10,070 nucleotides of DNA, taken from positions 1-10,070 of the forward strand of contig LKMX01000022.1 in the NCBI GenBank assembly GCA_001564035.1, in the 5' to 3' direction. Source of the DNA: Nanohaloarchaea archaeon PL-Br10_U2g27 (lineage in GTDB: Archaea > Nanohalarchaeota > Nanosalinia > Nanosalinales > Nanosalinaceae). This document shows, one piece after another, positions 1 to 7,097 of the stretch. A program made the translations under genes and the position numbers. The notes under the pieces were generated by a model, which saw only the letters and a list, made by a program, of their open reading frames with translations, was not told where the DNA came from and did not search any database. Each line of letters starts with the position of its first letter. The stretch's first letter is position 1.

Positions 1-438
1 ACCGACACAGGATCATTCTCAGGCGTAGGGTTCGCAGTACCATCAAACACTGCTGAACGAGTAGTACCCGATCTAATAAACAGCGGAGAATACCAGCACC
101 CATGGATAGGCGTCCAGGGAATAGACGTAACACCGGAAATATCAGATGAGATGAACCTAGACAACACAACAGGATTCCTAGTACTAGAAGTTTCAGAAGA
201 AAGCCCGGCAGAAGAAGCAGGACTACAGGCCTCAGAAGACACTGCAGAAATCGAAGGAGAAGAAGCATTGATAGGCGGTGACGTAATAACCGGCATAAAC
301 GACAGAACAACAAGAGGAATAGATGACATACTAGAATACCTTGCACTGCACACAGACGTAGGCGACGAAGTAGAAATAGAATACTTGAGAGATGGAGAGC
401 TTCAGGGCTCTAACTTGACACTCCAGGAAAGGCCTTAA
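1..438 (+). CDS. HtrA/DegP-like serine protease, C-terminal part with PDZ domain (5' end outside window)
   Basis: The reading frame is open from base 1 to the TAA at 436-438 and gives 145 residues, the C-terminal part of a trypsin-like S1C protease of the HtrA/DegP family. The first residues contain GVGFAVPSNTA, the conserved strand that follows the catalytic Ser loop in HtrA proteins. Next comes a PDZ domain: the carboxylate-binding HPWIGVQGIDV start, an ESPAEEAGL segment, and GGDVITGINDRTTRG in the second half. It ends with a VEIEYLRDGE strand. The His-Asp-Ser triad must lie upstream of the window. Family members degrade or refold misfolded exported proteins outside the membrane. The PDZ domain carries an acidic insert (around residues 77-92), as in halophilic versions. 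An in-frame ATG at 151 is internal to the PDZ domain and is not the start. The stop overlaps that of convergent pelota by 4 bp. Family identity is quite sure; substrates are unknown. Confidence 0.9.
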   Translation, partial: TDTGSFSGVGFAVPSNTAERVVPDLINSGEYQHPWIGVQGIDVTPEISDEMNLDNTTGFLVLEVSEESPAEEAGLQASEDTAEIEGEEALIGGDVITGINDRTTRGIDDILEYLALHTDVGDEVEIEYLRDGELQGSNLTLQERP

Positions 439-1412
439 ACCGGATTATATCTTAGAAAGGCCGCGATACCGCCCAAGTTTTGGAGGCGTTCACCGGCCTC
501 ATGATCTGTATGAACCACTTGGACTTCTCCGCCTGTATGACCTGTCTTTTTGATTAAATCTCTTTCTTCTCTGTATACTTCCGGTGTTACGACAAGTTTT
601 TCGACAGCGCCTTGATCTACCAACTCCTTGACTGGCTCACCGTAACTTACTGCGCCATCAGTCTTCATCTTATCGAAGAACTCCTCCATAACTCCTGATT
701 CCTCATCAATCCTGGATGTTTCGACCACTTTCTTCAAAGCACCTCTCTTAATAGCCTCATTCAACCCGGTCAGGCCTACAACAGAAGTATCTTGAGTAAA
801 GAGGTTTTCAGTATTGTCAAAGAGATCGAAGAGCTGGTTTTTTTCGAAACCGGGACCTGCCAAAATAACTGCATCGTAATCCTTTCTTGTTCTTTCAATT
901 ACGGCCTTAACATCTTTCAGAAATGTAGGAGATTTTTGATCAGCATACATTTTACCAGGAATGTTTTCATTTACGGAAGACAAGTCTTCTATACCGGACT
1001 CTTTTACCTTGTAAAAATCAGCTTTACCTCCTTGCACCAGACAAAACAAAACATTGTAATTCTCGCTTGACTCCGCCTCATCAAGTAGTTCCCAGTCGCG
1101 ATCGGTAAGACCCCATACCTCTAACTCTTCATCAGGCTCAACGTTGAAACTATGATAACCTAATTCAATATCTTCCGCCCCTTCTACAATCTCGCCGGTC
1201 AAACGCAGACGATCATCCTGCAGCTCAGTCTTCTCAACCTCGATAGTCAGAACACAGCTCTTCTTCTCCCTACCCTCTAAAACAGTTCTCTGAGTCCTCT
1301 TTCTGATCCTTTGAGGAGGCCTGAAAACCCTGCTCAGATACCATAAATCATCCTGATTCTCAACACCAATCCTGGCAAAACCCTCAGAACGAGACTGATC
1401 TAAAAGCTTCAT
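435..1412 (-). CDS. pelA: Pelota (Dom34) homologue, archaeal mRNA surveillance / ribosome rescue factor
   Basis: The product is 325 residues, slightly shorter than the roughly 350 usual for archaeal pelota. It has the three eRF1-like domains in order. The N-terminal Sm-like domain (about 1-125) carries DDLWYLSRVF and the LRLTGEIVEG strand. The central domain (about 130-240) carries LAGPGFEK and lacks the GGQ hydrolysis motif, as expected for pelota rather than aRF1. The C-terminal domain (about 245-325) contains LVDQGAVEKLVVTPE and ends in LGGIAAFLRY. In archaea pelota works with the GTPase aEF1A to recognise ribosomes stalled on truncated or non-stop mRNA and, with ABCE1, to split the subunits in the cytoplasm. 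The ATG at 1412 lies about 29 bp from a TATA-like box and has no well-spaced Shine-Dalgarno; a GGAGG occurs but about 18 nt upstream. It is convergent with the protease gene and divergent from the gene at 1485. Confidence 0.95.
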   Translation of the reverse strand: MKLLDQSRSEGFARIGVENQDDLWYLSRVFRPPQRIRKRTQRTVLEGREKKSCVLTIEVEKTELQDDRLRLTGEIVEGAEDIELGYHSFNVEPDEELEVWGLTDRDWELLDEAESSENYNVLFCLVQGGKADFYKVKESGIEDLSSVNENIPGKMYADQKSPTFLKDVKAVIERTRKDYDAVILAGPGFEKNQLFDLFDNTENLFTQDTSVVGLTGLNEAIKRGALKKVVETSRIDEESGVMEEFFDKMKTDGAVSYGEPVKELVDQGAVEKLVVTPEVYREERDLIKKTGHTGGEVQVVHTDHEAGERLQNLGGIAAFLRYNPV

Positions 1413-1435
1413 ACAAAATAAGTCTGAGCCTCCTA

Positions 1436-1445
1436 CAAATAAAAA
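1436..1445 (-). promoter_or_regulatory. TATA-like box for pelota
   Basis: Read on the minus strand this is TTTTTATTTG, centred about 29 bp before the pelota ATG. Archaeal TATA boxes sit about 26 bp before the transcription start, so a leaderless or nearly leaderless mRNA is predicted. The same AT-rich block may serve the divergent gene at 1485, where it would give a leader of about 18 nt that includes the AGAGGT at 1470. Position and composition are seen; function is inferred. Confidence 0.45.
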
Positions 1446-1469
1446 CGTGCAAACAATAACATAAGATGT

Positions 1470-1475
1470 AGAGGT
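1470..1475 (+). promoter_or_regulatory. Shine-Dalgarno site of the gene at 1485
   Basis: AGAGGT matches part of the archaeal GGAGGTGA consensus and lies 9 nt before the ATG at 1485. It supports that start over later in-frame Met codons. Confidence 0.5.
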
Positions 1476-1484
1476 AAAAACTGA

Positions 1485-2627
1485 ATGTCTGAAAGCTTCA
1501 TCGCAGTACTAGTAGCAGGCCTAACCATATTTGGACTGGTATACATAGCAATGGACTCCGATCTAGGGCCTGAAGACCAGCCCGAAGAAAAAATATTTCT
1601 TGACAAAAACATTGGAACAATAGGAGACGTAACAGAAGACTTCAGAACCTCAGAATACGGCAGCTTCACCGTCGGAGAAGGCCGTGGAGACGTACAGGCC
1701 TACAGAAGCAGAACAGCCGACCTATACAGAGGCCTGCTAAGCAGCGAAACAATTAATTTTGAGTACGAGGCCTCACAGCCTCAAGACGGAGAACTCTCGT
1801 TCCGAGTTATCGGGCGCGACGGCTCAGGAGCAGTATACGTTGAAGTTAACGGAGAAAGAATATTTGAAGAGCCAATGGTCTCAGACTTCACAGGAGAAGG
1901 AACTACTGTAGAGATCCAGGAAGAAAACCTTAGAACCGGAGAAAACAGTTTTGAAATAGGGACCACACGAGGAGGCCTGCTAAGCTCAACAAGTTACGGT
2001 CTGGAAGACGTACTGGTAGAAGTCAATGACAGAACAATGCATGAACGCAACGAAGCATTAAGGCTTTACAGCCATGAGCTAGATAACTTTAGAGAGGCTG
2101 ATTTGCTTTTCAACATAAACGTGGACTCCTCCATACCGGAAAACCCGTTGGAAATCACAGTAAACGATAACGAAGTATTCTCAGAAACAGTAGGGCACGG
2201 AGAATACAACATAAGCCTGACACCTGAAAACGCAGACCTCAGAACAGGCCACAACAACATCAACTTCAAAACCTCAGGCCCATCACTTTACGAACTTGAA
2301 AACGTTAACACCCAGATAAGATATGGGGTAACAGGAGAGACAGAGGCACATACAGAAGAGTTCGAACTAAGCCAATCCGAACTAGACTTCATTAACCGCG
2401 AAGACACAGAAAAAGCAATAGAATTCAACTACAGAAACATTAACAACCCTAACGAGCTTAAAATAGACCTAAACAACGAAACCTACGAACTAGAGCCTTC
2501 AAACGGAGATAACACTGTTGAAATAGAAGAAGGAGTACTGGAAGAAGAAAACATACTCACACTATCCAGCGAAGGATCATTTAGAATGGAAAAACTCCAG
2601 TTAACAAGCCGAGAAACATCAGAATAA
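1485..2627 (+). CDS. Membrane-anchored surface protein with three degenerate beta-sandwich-like repeats, function unknown
   Basis: No named family is recognised. The 380-residue product begins with a hydrophobic segment at residues 5-22 (FIAVLVAGLTIFGLVYIA) and has no lipobox, which suggests a single N-terminal anchor. The remaining roughly 355 residues are acidic, have no cysteine and presumably face outward. They contain three diverged repeats at about 86-180, 192-280 and 296-375. Each starts with a short helix-like stretch, then a strand of type INFEY / LLFNINV / IEFNY. Next come an LxIxVNxxxxF hairpin (VEVNGERIF, ITVNDNEVF, IDLNNETYEL), an acidic E/N-rich turn (NLRTGENSF, DLRTGHNNI, VLEEENILT), and a closing strand (LEDVLVEV, LENVNTQI, MEKLQLTS). 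The pattern resembles tandem jelly-roll or carbohydrate-binding-like folds, but this is inferred from spacing only. It lies 22 bp upstream of the 939-residue membrane protein gene and is probably co-transcribed with it. A pilin was considered, but no class III signal is visible. Confidence 0.8.
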   Translation: MSESFIAVLVAGLTIFGLVYIAMDSDLGPEDQPEEKIFLDKNIGTIGDVTEDFRTSEYGSFTVGEGRGDVQAYRSRTADLYRGLLSSETINFEYEASQPQDGELSFRVIGRDGSGAVYVEVNGERIFEEPMVSDFTGEGTTVEIQEENLRTGENSFEIGTTRGGLLSSTSYGLEDVLVEVNDRTMHERNEALRLYSHELDNFREADLLFNINVDSSIPENPLEITVNDNEVFSETVGHGEYNISLTPENADLRTGHNNINFKTSGPSLYELENVNTQIRYGVTGETEAHTEEFELSQSELDFINREDTEKAIEFNYRNINNPNELKIDLNNETYELEPSNGDNTVEIEEGVLEEENILTLSSEGSFRMEKLQLTSRETSE

Positions 2628-2633
2628 AAACAC

Positions 2634-2640
2634 AAGGTGA
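2634..2640 (+). promoter_or_regulatory. Strong Shine-Dalgarno site of the gene at 2650
   Basis: AAGGTGA is an extended match to the archaeal GGAGGTGA consensus, 9 nt before the ATG at 2650. It sits in the 22-bp gap after the previous stop, so it supports co-transcription with independent initiation. Confidence 0.65.
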
Positions 2641-2649
2641 CAAAAATAA

Positions 2650-5469
2650 ATGATTAAATGGGGTCTCAAAAAAATAATATCCTTCGCTATAGGCCTCTGG
2701 ATGCTGATTTTCATATCTTCATTTATACTATTCAATTTCATTATAGGCGGCGACAGCACATTTAGCATTGGAGCAGCATTTGTACTCGCAACCGGAATGT
2801 TCTTTGCCGCAGGCCTACCAGCCTTCATATTCCTCTTGCTTACCTGGAACATAGTGATCAAACCAGGCCTGATAATAGGCGTAATGGTGCCCTACATCAT
2901 TTTCAGATTTGTCGTTTGGGCTCTTGTGGTGCTGCCTTTATACGCAGTAGGGCAGAGCAGTAAGTTCACGTTCAGTTTCTTCACTAACGCTGAAAAAAAC
3001 CTTTGGAAAAAGGTAACAGTTGAGGACGACTACGGCAGGCCAGAGGAAAAAACGCAGATCAAGAAAACATATGTAGCATTATTCCTAGGCCTCCTAATGA
3101 TCACATTCTGGTTCCTAGGGCCTTCAGAAGTAACAAACTTATTCACATTTTTATCGCAGGCCACGTTCATAGGCTTCCTAATAATACTGATACCAGTAGT
3201 TCTAACAGTTTTAATAAGCGGAATAGCCGCTAAAATCTCAGGAGACTCTGAAAACGAAGAAGAGCAGAATCAAGCAAGACAACAAGCACAACAGAGGCCT
3301 GCTCAAAGGCCTAACGCCGTAAACATGGCGTCTCAAGGCCTTAAGTACGGCAGAAAAGGCGCAAAGACATACAACAACTTGAAAAAAGCAAAACAGAGTC
3401 CAACAGGACAGGCAGCAGTCCAGACTTTGAAATCTGCAGACACTGTGGCCTCCAGAATCCCAGGAATAACAAATATTCTGAAGACGATTACTAAGATACC
3501 TAAAGTAGGGCCTATGATTGCGGGAGGAGTTGCAGGCGTGCCAGGAGCCACAGCCGTCCTAGCGTTAATAGTTGCCATGCTAATTCTATTCCTGATCTGG
3601 CTGGTAATCGCTGTAGTGTTCGTAGGGATTTCTTATTTTGTACTACAGGCCTACCTACCAGCCTTGCTAGGAGTTTTCGGGCCGATGGCAGGAGCAGGGG
3701 ATTTAGCAGCAGATTACGGAGGCTGGATCGGGGATGAAGCCGGCGCAGCCGTACCTCACTACGACTTCACGGCCGAAAGAAATGCGATGAGGATGGCAGG
3801 AGCCAGGGTTTCATGCGCATTGGAAGGCCCTGCCTGTCTCAGAGAATACCAGATGAATAATACAGAGAGGCCTGGCTCAGAATCCGCCGGACAACCCTTC
3901 GGGCTTGAAATAGAAGATTTCAACGTAAATGATGGACATAACCTAGATGTGAGTGGTAGAGGCCCGGATGACGATCTTCGAGTAGGATTCAACGTCTACA
4001 ACCCTGTGAGAGGCCTAAAAGGTATTGATGCTCACGATGTCGAATACCGCGTGACTGTCGATACTGATAGAACTGAGTGCCAGACAGACTGGACTTCTCT
4101 TGGCGGAGAGTTTGCACAGGAGACTGGAGCAGACAGTGTTAATGATGCTAGAGGAACAATTTTAGCAGGGGACTTCGCCCAGCCTCTTGGAGGAATGGAA
4201 GAATTGACGCTCGGAGACTGTGGACTTATGCAGCCTTCTATCGGCACTAATGCTGATGCAGAGTTAGAAGTGCGGTACAACTATTCGTCACAATCCACAC
4301 TGCAGATACAGGCAATGTCAGAAGACCACATGCTCGACCAAGGAATGAGATCCGAACCCACACAGTCACAGACCGCAGACACTCCTGTAAAGACATTTAT
4401 CAACACGCGCTCACCCATAATTTACCGCGATTTCGATGGAAACAGAAGGCCTGACGTGTTCCCTGTGTCTATAGGTTTTGAAACAGATGATTTGAACGTT
4501 GGATACGAAGTTGTCCCAGAAGACTTAGTTATAGAAAGCTCTACGCTGTTGGCGGATGCAGACAACACTGAGAGGTGGGATACTGAGACAAGTAACGCTA
4601 ACTGTGAGGCCTTAGAGCTCGTTGATGAAGATAACAACATCTATCAGTTAGATGATGACGAACTGGATTTACTGGATACTGATAGGCAGTATACTCGTGA
4701 TTTAGGGCCTTCACCAATAGAATGTGATATGTTGATAGAGGACCCTGAGTCGATCAGTCCTTCAGGAGAAACGATAAACTTGCGGGCGGATGCAAACTAC
4801 ACAGTTACTCTTTCAAGCAGAGGTGAAAGCTTCGAGGCCGAGAGACTAGACTGTGCCAGAGGCGACTTTAACTGTCCTTTAATCGTTACAGAAGATCAGG
4901 AAGAGTACATAGATGAGGATGAAGATGAGAAAATGTTCAAAAGCACATGTGACTCATCTTGGAGCATAGATGCTTCTAGAGGATGCACAGTAATCGAAGG
5001 AGATAGCGAAAACCCATGGAGCAGTCCCGAAATCATGAGCGACGACAGCCATGAGGCCTTCAGGGACGGCCAAATTGAAAACAATGAACAGGCCTTCAGG
5101 TTGAGCCATCTAGTGGAGAAAATTGAGGAGAATTCAGATTACCAGTCATACAATAATCTTGATGAGATAGACGCTAATCCAGATGAAGTTGCTGTAGGCG
5201 TTGATCCTGATGATATTTACGATCCTGAAGGAACAGCTTTAGTCTTAACAAGTGATGGAGCAGAGTTTGAAAACGTGAGAGGAGAGTTCTGCGACGATAA
5301 CGATCCAGAGGACTGGTTTGATTTCTATATTGAGGAAGGCCAAGGAGATAGAAATGATGTAGTTTTATTCACTCCCGAAACCGTATCTGGAAGTGAGGCA
5401 AGAGATGAGGGTTTACCTCTAGTAGGCTGGTGGTCTGGCGACGGATGCCCCACAGAAACCGATGATTAA
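2650..5469 (+). CDS. Large polytopic membrane protein with Cys-rich acidic ectodomain, possibly a surface or secretion component
   Basis: The 939-residue product matches no family that can be named with confidence. Hydrophobic segments lie at about 9-31, 42-64, 73-100 (long, with Arg86 inside, perhaps a hairpin), 141-158, 168-193 and 301-332. The Lys-rich loops 112-140 and 195-300 are then cytoplasmic. The second loop begins with a Gln/Arg low-complexity stretch (QQAQQRPAQRP) followed by amphipathic helices. Everything after about 335 is outside. All 12 cysteines (389-933) lie in this exterior part and none in the membrane part, which suggests disulfides. From about 418 two beta-rich domains follow the same plan as the downstream lipoproteins, with LEIEDFNV and LQIQAMSED in the first and IECDMLIED in the second. 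DFDGNRRPD (594-602) looks like a Ca2+ loop. An acidic tail (about 745-939) ends the protein. Helix bundle plus cytoplasmic loop plus ectodomain recalls VirB6/TrbL-type channel proteins, but that is a weak structural analogy. Confidence 0.8.
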   Translation: MIKWGLKKIISFAIGLWMLIFISSFILFNFIIGGDSTFSIGAAFVLATGMFFAAGLPAFIFLLLTWNIVIKPGLIIGVMVPYIIFRFVVWALVVLPLYAVGQSSKFTFSFFTNAEKNLWKKVTVEDDYGRPEEKTQIKKTYVALFLGLLMITFWFLGPSEVTNLFTFLSQATFIGFLIILIPVVLTVLISGIAAKISGDSENEEEQNQARQQAQQRPAQRPNAVNMASQGLKYGRKGAKTYNNLKKAKQSPTGQAAVQTLKSADTVASRIPGITNILKTITKIPKVGPMIAGGVAGVPGATAVLALIVAMLILFLIWLVIAVVFVGISYFVLQAYLPALLGVFGPMAGAGDLAADYGGWIGDEAGAAVPHYDFTAERNAMRMAGARVSCALEGPACLREYQMNNTERPGSESAGQPFGLEIEDFNVNDGHNLDVSGRGPDDDLRVGFNVYNPVRGLKGIDAHDVEYRVTVDTDRTECQTDWTSLGGEFAQETGADSVNDARGTILAGDFAQPLGGMEELTLGDCGLMQPSIGTNADAELEVRYNYSSQSTLQIQAMSEDHMLDQGMRSEPTQSQTADTPVKTFINTRSPIIYRDFDGNRRPDVFPVSIGFETDDLNVGYEVVPEDLVIESSTLLADADNTERWDTETSNANCEALELVDEDNNIYQLDDDELDLLDTDRQYTRDLGPSPIECDMLIEDPESISPSGETINLRADANYTVTLSSRGESFEAERLDCARGDFNCPLIVTEDQEEYIDEDEDEKMFKSTCDSSWSIDASRGCTVIEGDSENPWSSPEIMSDDSHEAFRDGQIENNEQAFRLSHLVEKIEENSDYQSYNNLDEIDANPDEVAVGVDPDDIYDPEGTALVLTSDGAEFENVRGEFCDDNDPEDWFDFYIEEGQGDRNDVVLFTPETVSGSEARDEGLPLVGWWSGDGCPTETDD

Positions 5470-6068
5470 AAAACGATTATCGTGTTACGCAAGGTTAAGT
5501 ATAGGCCTATGCAGTAAATGAGTTTCATGTAAAACTCTCTTTCTTTTCCCTCAGTTTTGAGGTAGATGTAGAATGTTAGAGGGATAACCATTAGCTTTAC
5601 TCCAAAGATTGAGGCGTACCCGACTTCTTGAACGAAGAAGTCTGTAAACGGATTAGCTTCGCTGTAACCTCGCAGAAAACCTGTGTAAGATGTTACGGCA
5701 TCACCCATATGGGATAAAAATGCCAACGCAAAAAAGGCCTGTTCCCCGCCTACATACTCTTTGATGATCCGGAAGACCACTATGAATAAAATAGCGAATA
5801 GCACGGCGTAAAGGCCTGAAACACTGTGAACGCCAATTACAACCAATACGATTGGGATTGCCGTAATCTTTCCTAAACTTTTGAATATTAAAACCGATGC
5901 TGTGAACACAACTAGGGCTGCAAATGCTGCGAACAGTTCTAAAAGGCCTCCATACAAGTTGGCTGATGCAGCTATCAGAACCGAAAAGGTTATTGCCACC
6001 ATATCAGGAATTTTTAGACCCCTAAGTTTTCTGGAAATGACTGACAGTTTTTTATTCAATGCCTGCAT
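5466..6068 (-). CDS. Six-helix membrane protein, DUF63/DUF5658-like
   Basis: The product is 200 residues with about six hydrophobic segments (about 24-40, 44-62, 68-83, 84-102, 150-170, 180-198) and a further one around 112-128. The segment between them carries HMGDAVTSYTGF (120-131) followed by GYSEANPF (134-141). This Asp/Thr...Glu/Asn-Pro arrangement recalls archaeal DUF63 and DUF5658 membrane proteins; neither assignment is certain and no biochemical role is known for them. The basic N-terminus (NKKLSVISRKLRG) predicts a cytoplasmic start. It sits on the opposite strand between the large membrane protein and the lipoprotein genes. It shares a 4-bp stop overlap (TTAA) with the former, and its ATG is only 12 bp from the ATG of the latter. 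A run of six T just before its stop could act as a terminator. A possible TATA-like ATTAAT at 6101-6106 lies inside the divergent lipoprotein gene. Confidence 0.8.
   Translation of the reverse strand: MQALNKKLSVISRKLRGLKIPDMVAITFSVLIAASANLYGGLLELFAAFAALVVFTASVLIFKSLGKITAIPIVLVVIGVHSVSGLYAVLFAILFIVVFRIIKEYVGGEQAFFALAFLSHMGDAVTSYTGFLRGYSEANPFTDFFVQEVGYASIFGVKLMVIPLTFYIYLKTEGKEREFYMKLIYCIGLYLTLRNTIIVF
6048..6056 (+). promoter_or_regulatory. TATA-like box for the lipoprotein operon
   Basis: TTTTTTATT is centred about 29 bp before the ATG at 6081 and lies inside the first codons of the divergent membrane protein gene. The spacing predicts a leaderless mRNA, in line with the absence of a Shine-Dalgarno before 6081. 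Inferred from position and composition. Confidence 0.45.
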
Positions 6069-6080
6069 AGGTTATAATTA

Positions 6081-7097
6081 ATGGTGAGAAACAGAGGCCT
6101 ATTAATCCTTTTGGCATTTGTGCTAGCTACTTCCGGCTGTTTAAACGGAGGAGAAGGCACAGATTCTGACGGAGACCAAGCTATTGAAGTACGAGAATTA
6201 AGTATCCAGCCTCAAAGTATATACGCAGGGTCTAGTAGTACTGTACAACTACATATTCGTAACGTCGGCCAGATTCCTGCAGAGCTAACGCTTGATTCCG
6301 GCTACACAGGAGATGCGGAGTGTTCTGAGGCCTTACCGGATGATCCTTACTCTAATCCTTCAGCATCAGAACTGGATGACTACTATAGTTGTGTAGAAGA
6401 CGCTAGAGACGGTAACGAGCCACTACAGAACTATGCTGATCGTGTTTTAACAGATAGATGCCGAGATATTTTTGATGTTGAGCAAATGGATGTAAACGGC
6501 CCTAATGACGTAGAATCAGATCAATATGTTTTGGATGACGGTGAGGAAGTACGTTTCAGCTGGAACCTTGCCACTGCCGATGAAGAAGTACCTTTACACG
6601 GTTATGACTGTCCTCTCCGTTTCGAAGTTCCTTTCGACTACTCAGTTCACTCCTACCGGCAAATCCAGGTGAAAGAGTCAAGAGAGGTATCAGGCATACC
6701 AGAACTGGAGTCTAGATCTTCTCAAGGCCCTCTTAAAATTGATATATCGACTCTAGGTTCGACCTCTGATGAAGGGCCTTCAACGTTTATTGACGGCGAT
6801 AACGCAGAAATAGGCGTTACAATTGAAAATCAGGCTGAAGAAGGAACGCAGTACACAGGCCTTATTGAGGTTGATGCTCCAGAGATAACTTCTTCCAGCA
6901 GCATTGATCTTGACTGCCCTGAAGAAATAGAAGATGACATGACCCTTCACGAGGGCGAGTCACAGACTATCAGATGCGGTATTGACTGGGATGATGTTGA
7001 TGGCTCCTTCAGAGCTGATATAAACGCTGAAACCGACTATGAATACGTGAAAAGCCTAGGAACACACGAAATCGAGGTGGAGCACCGCGGTGAGTAA
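6081..7097 (+). CDS. Lipoprotein 1 of a three-paralogue surface cluster, two beta-rich domains
   Basis: The 338-residue product starts with a lipoprotein signal: basic VRNR, the hydrophobic core LLILLAFVLA, then lipobox TSGC with lipidated Cys20, followed by a short acidic linker. Domain 1 (about 35-197) begins IEVRELSIQPQSI, has an LHIRNVGQIPAEL strand typical of CARDB/COG1361-like surface domains, and contains an insert with Cys81, Cys104 and Cys127. It closes with Cys177 and FDYSVHSYRQIQV. Domain 2 (about 217-335) begins GPLKIDI, has Cys279 and Cys299 in the pattern C-x19-CGID, and closes with YEYVKSLGTHEIEV. It should be anchored on the outer face of the membrane. The function is unknown. 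It is the first gene of an operon; its last 8 bp overlap the next gene. Domain boundaries are by eye. Confidence 0.8.
   Translation: MVRNRGLLILLAFVLATSGCLNGGEGTDSDGDQAIEVRELSIQPQSIYAGSSSTVQLHIRNVGQIPAELTLDSGYTGDAECSEALPDDPYSNPSASELDDYYSCVEDARDGNEPLQNYADRVLTDRCRDIFDVEQMDVNGPNDVESDQYVLDDGEEVRFSWNLATADEEVPLHGYDCPLRFEVPFDYSVHSYRQIQVKESREVSGIPELESRSSQGPLKIDISTLGSTSDEGPSTFIDGDNAEIGVTIENQAEEGTQYTGLIEVDAPEITSSSSIDLDCPEEIEDDMTLHEGESQTIRCGIDWDDVDGSFRADINAETDYEYVKSLGTHEIEVEHRGE
7074..7080 (+). promoter_or_regulatory. Shine-Dalgarno site deciding the GTG start at 7090
   Basis: GAGGTGG lies inside the end of lipoprotein 1, 9 nt before the GTG at 7090. No ATG is available before the signal peptide core, and the site makes the GTG the best start. 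Confidence 0.6.

Noticed and set aside
792..1070. Plus-strand open frame inside the pelota gene
   Set aside because: It is fully antisense to well-conserved pelota and its translation has no recognisable domain.
1485..1560. Gene at 1485 as an archaeal type IV pilin
   Set aside because: No class III leader (short basic n-region with cleavage before the hydrophobic segment), and the mature part is a repeat protein far longer than a pilin.
1433..1669. Minus-strand open frame across the 1485 promoter and gene start
   Set aside because: Ser/Pro-rich translation typical of the antisense of an acidic gene, with no motif. It would overlap the pelota promoter.
3289..3345. Clustered repeat at 3295-3341 (QQRPAQRP) as a genuine tandem repeat
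   Set aside because: It is three AGGCCT sites close together in a Gln-rich linker and is explained by the iterated palindrome.
3333..3578. Minus-strand open frames inside the 939-residue gene (also 2619-2861, 3759-3992, 4032-4280, 4422-4640, 4896-5084)
   Set aside because: Low-complexity Ser/Pro/Leu translations, shadows of the acidic and hydrophobic sense codons.
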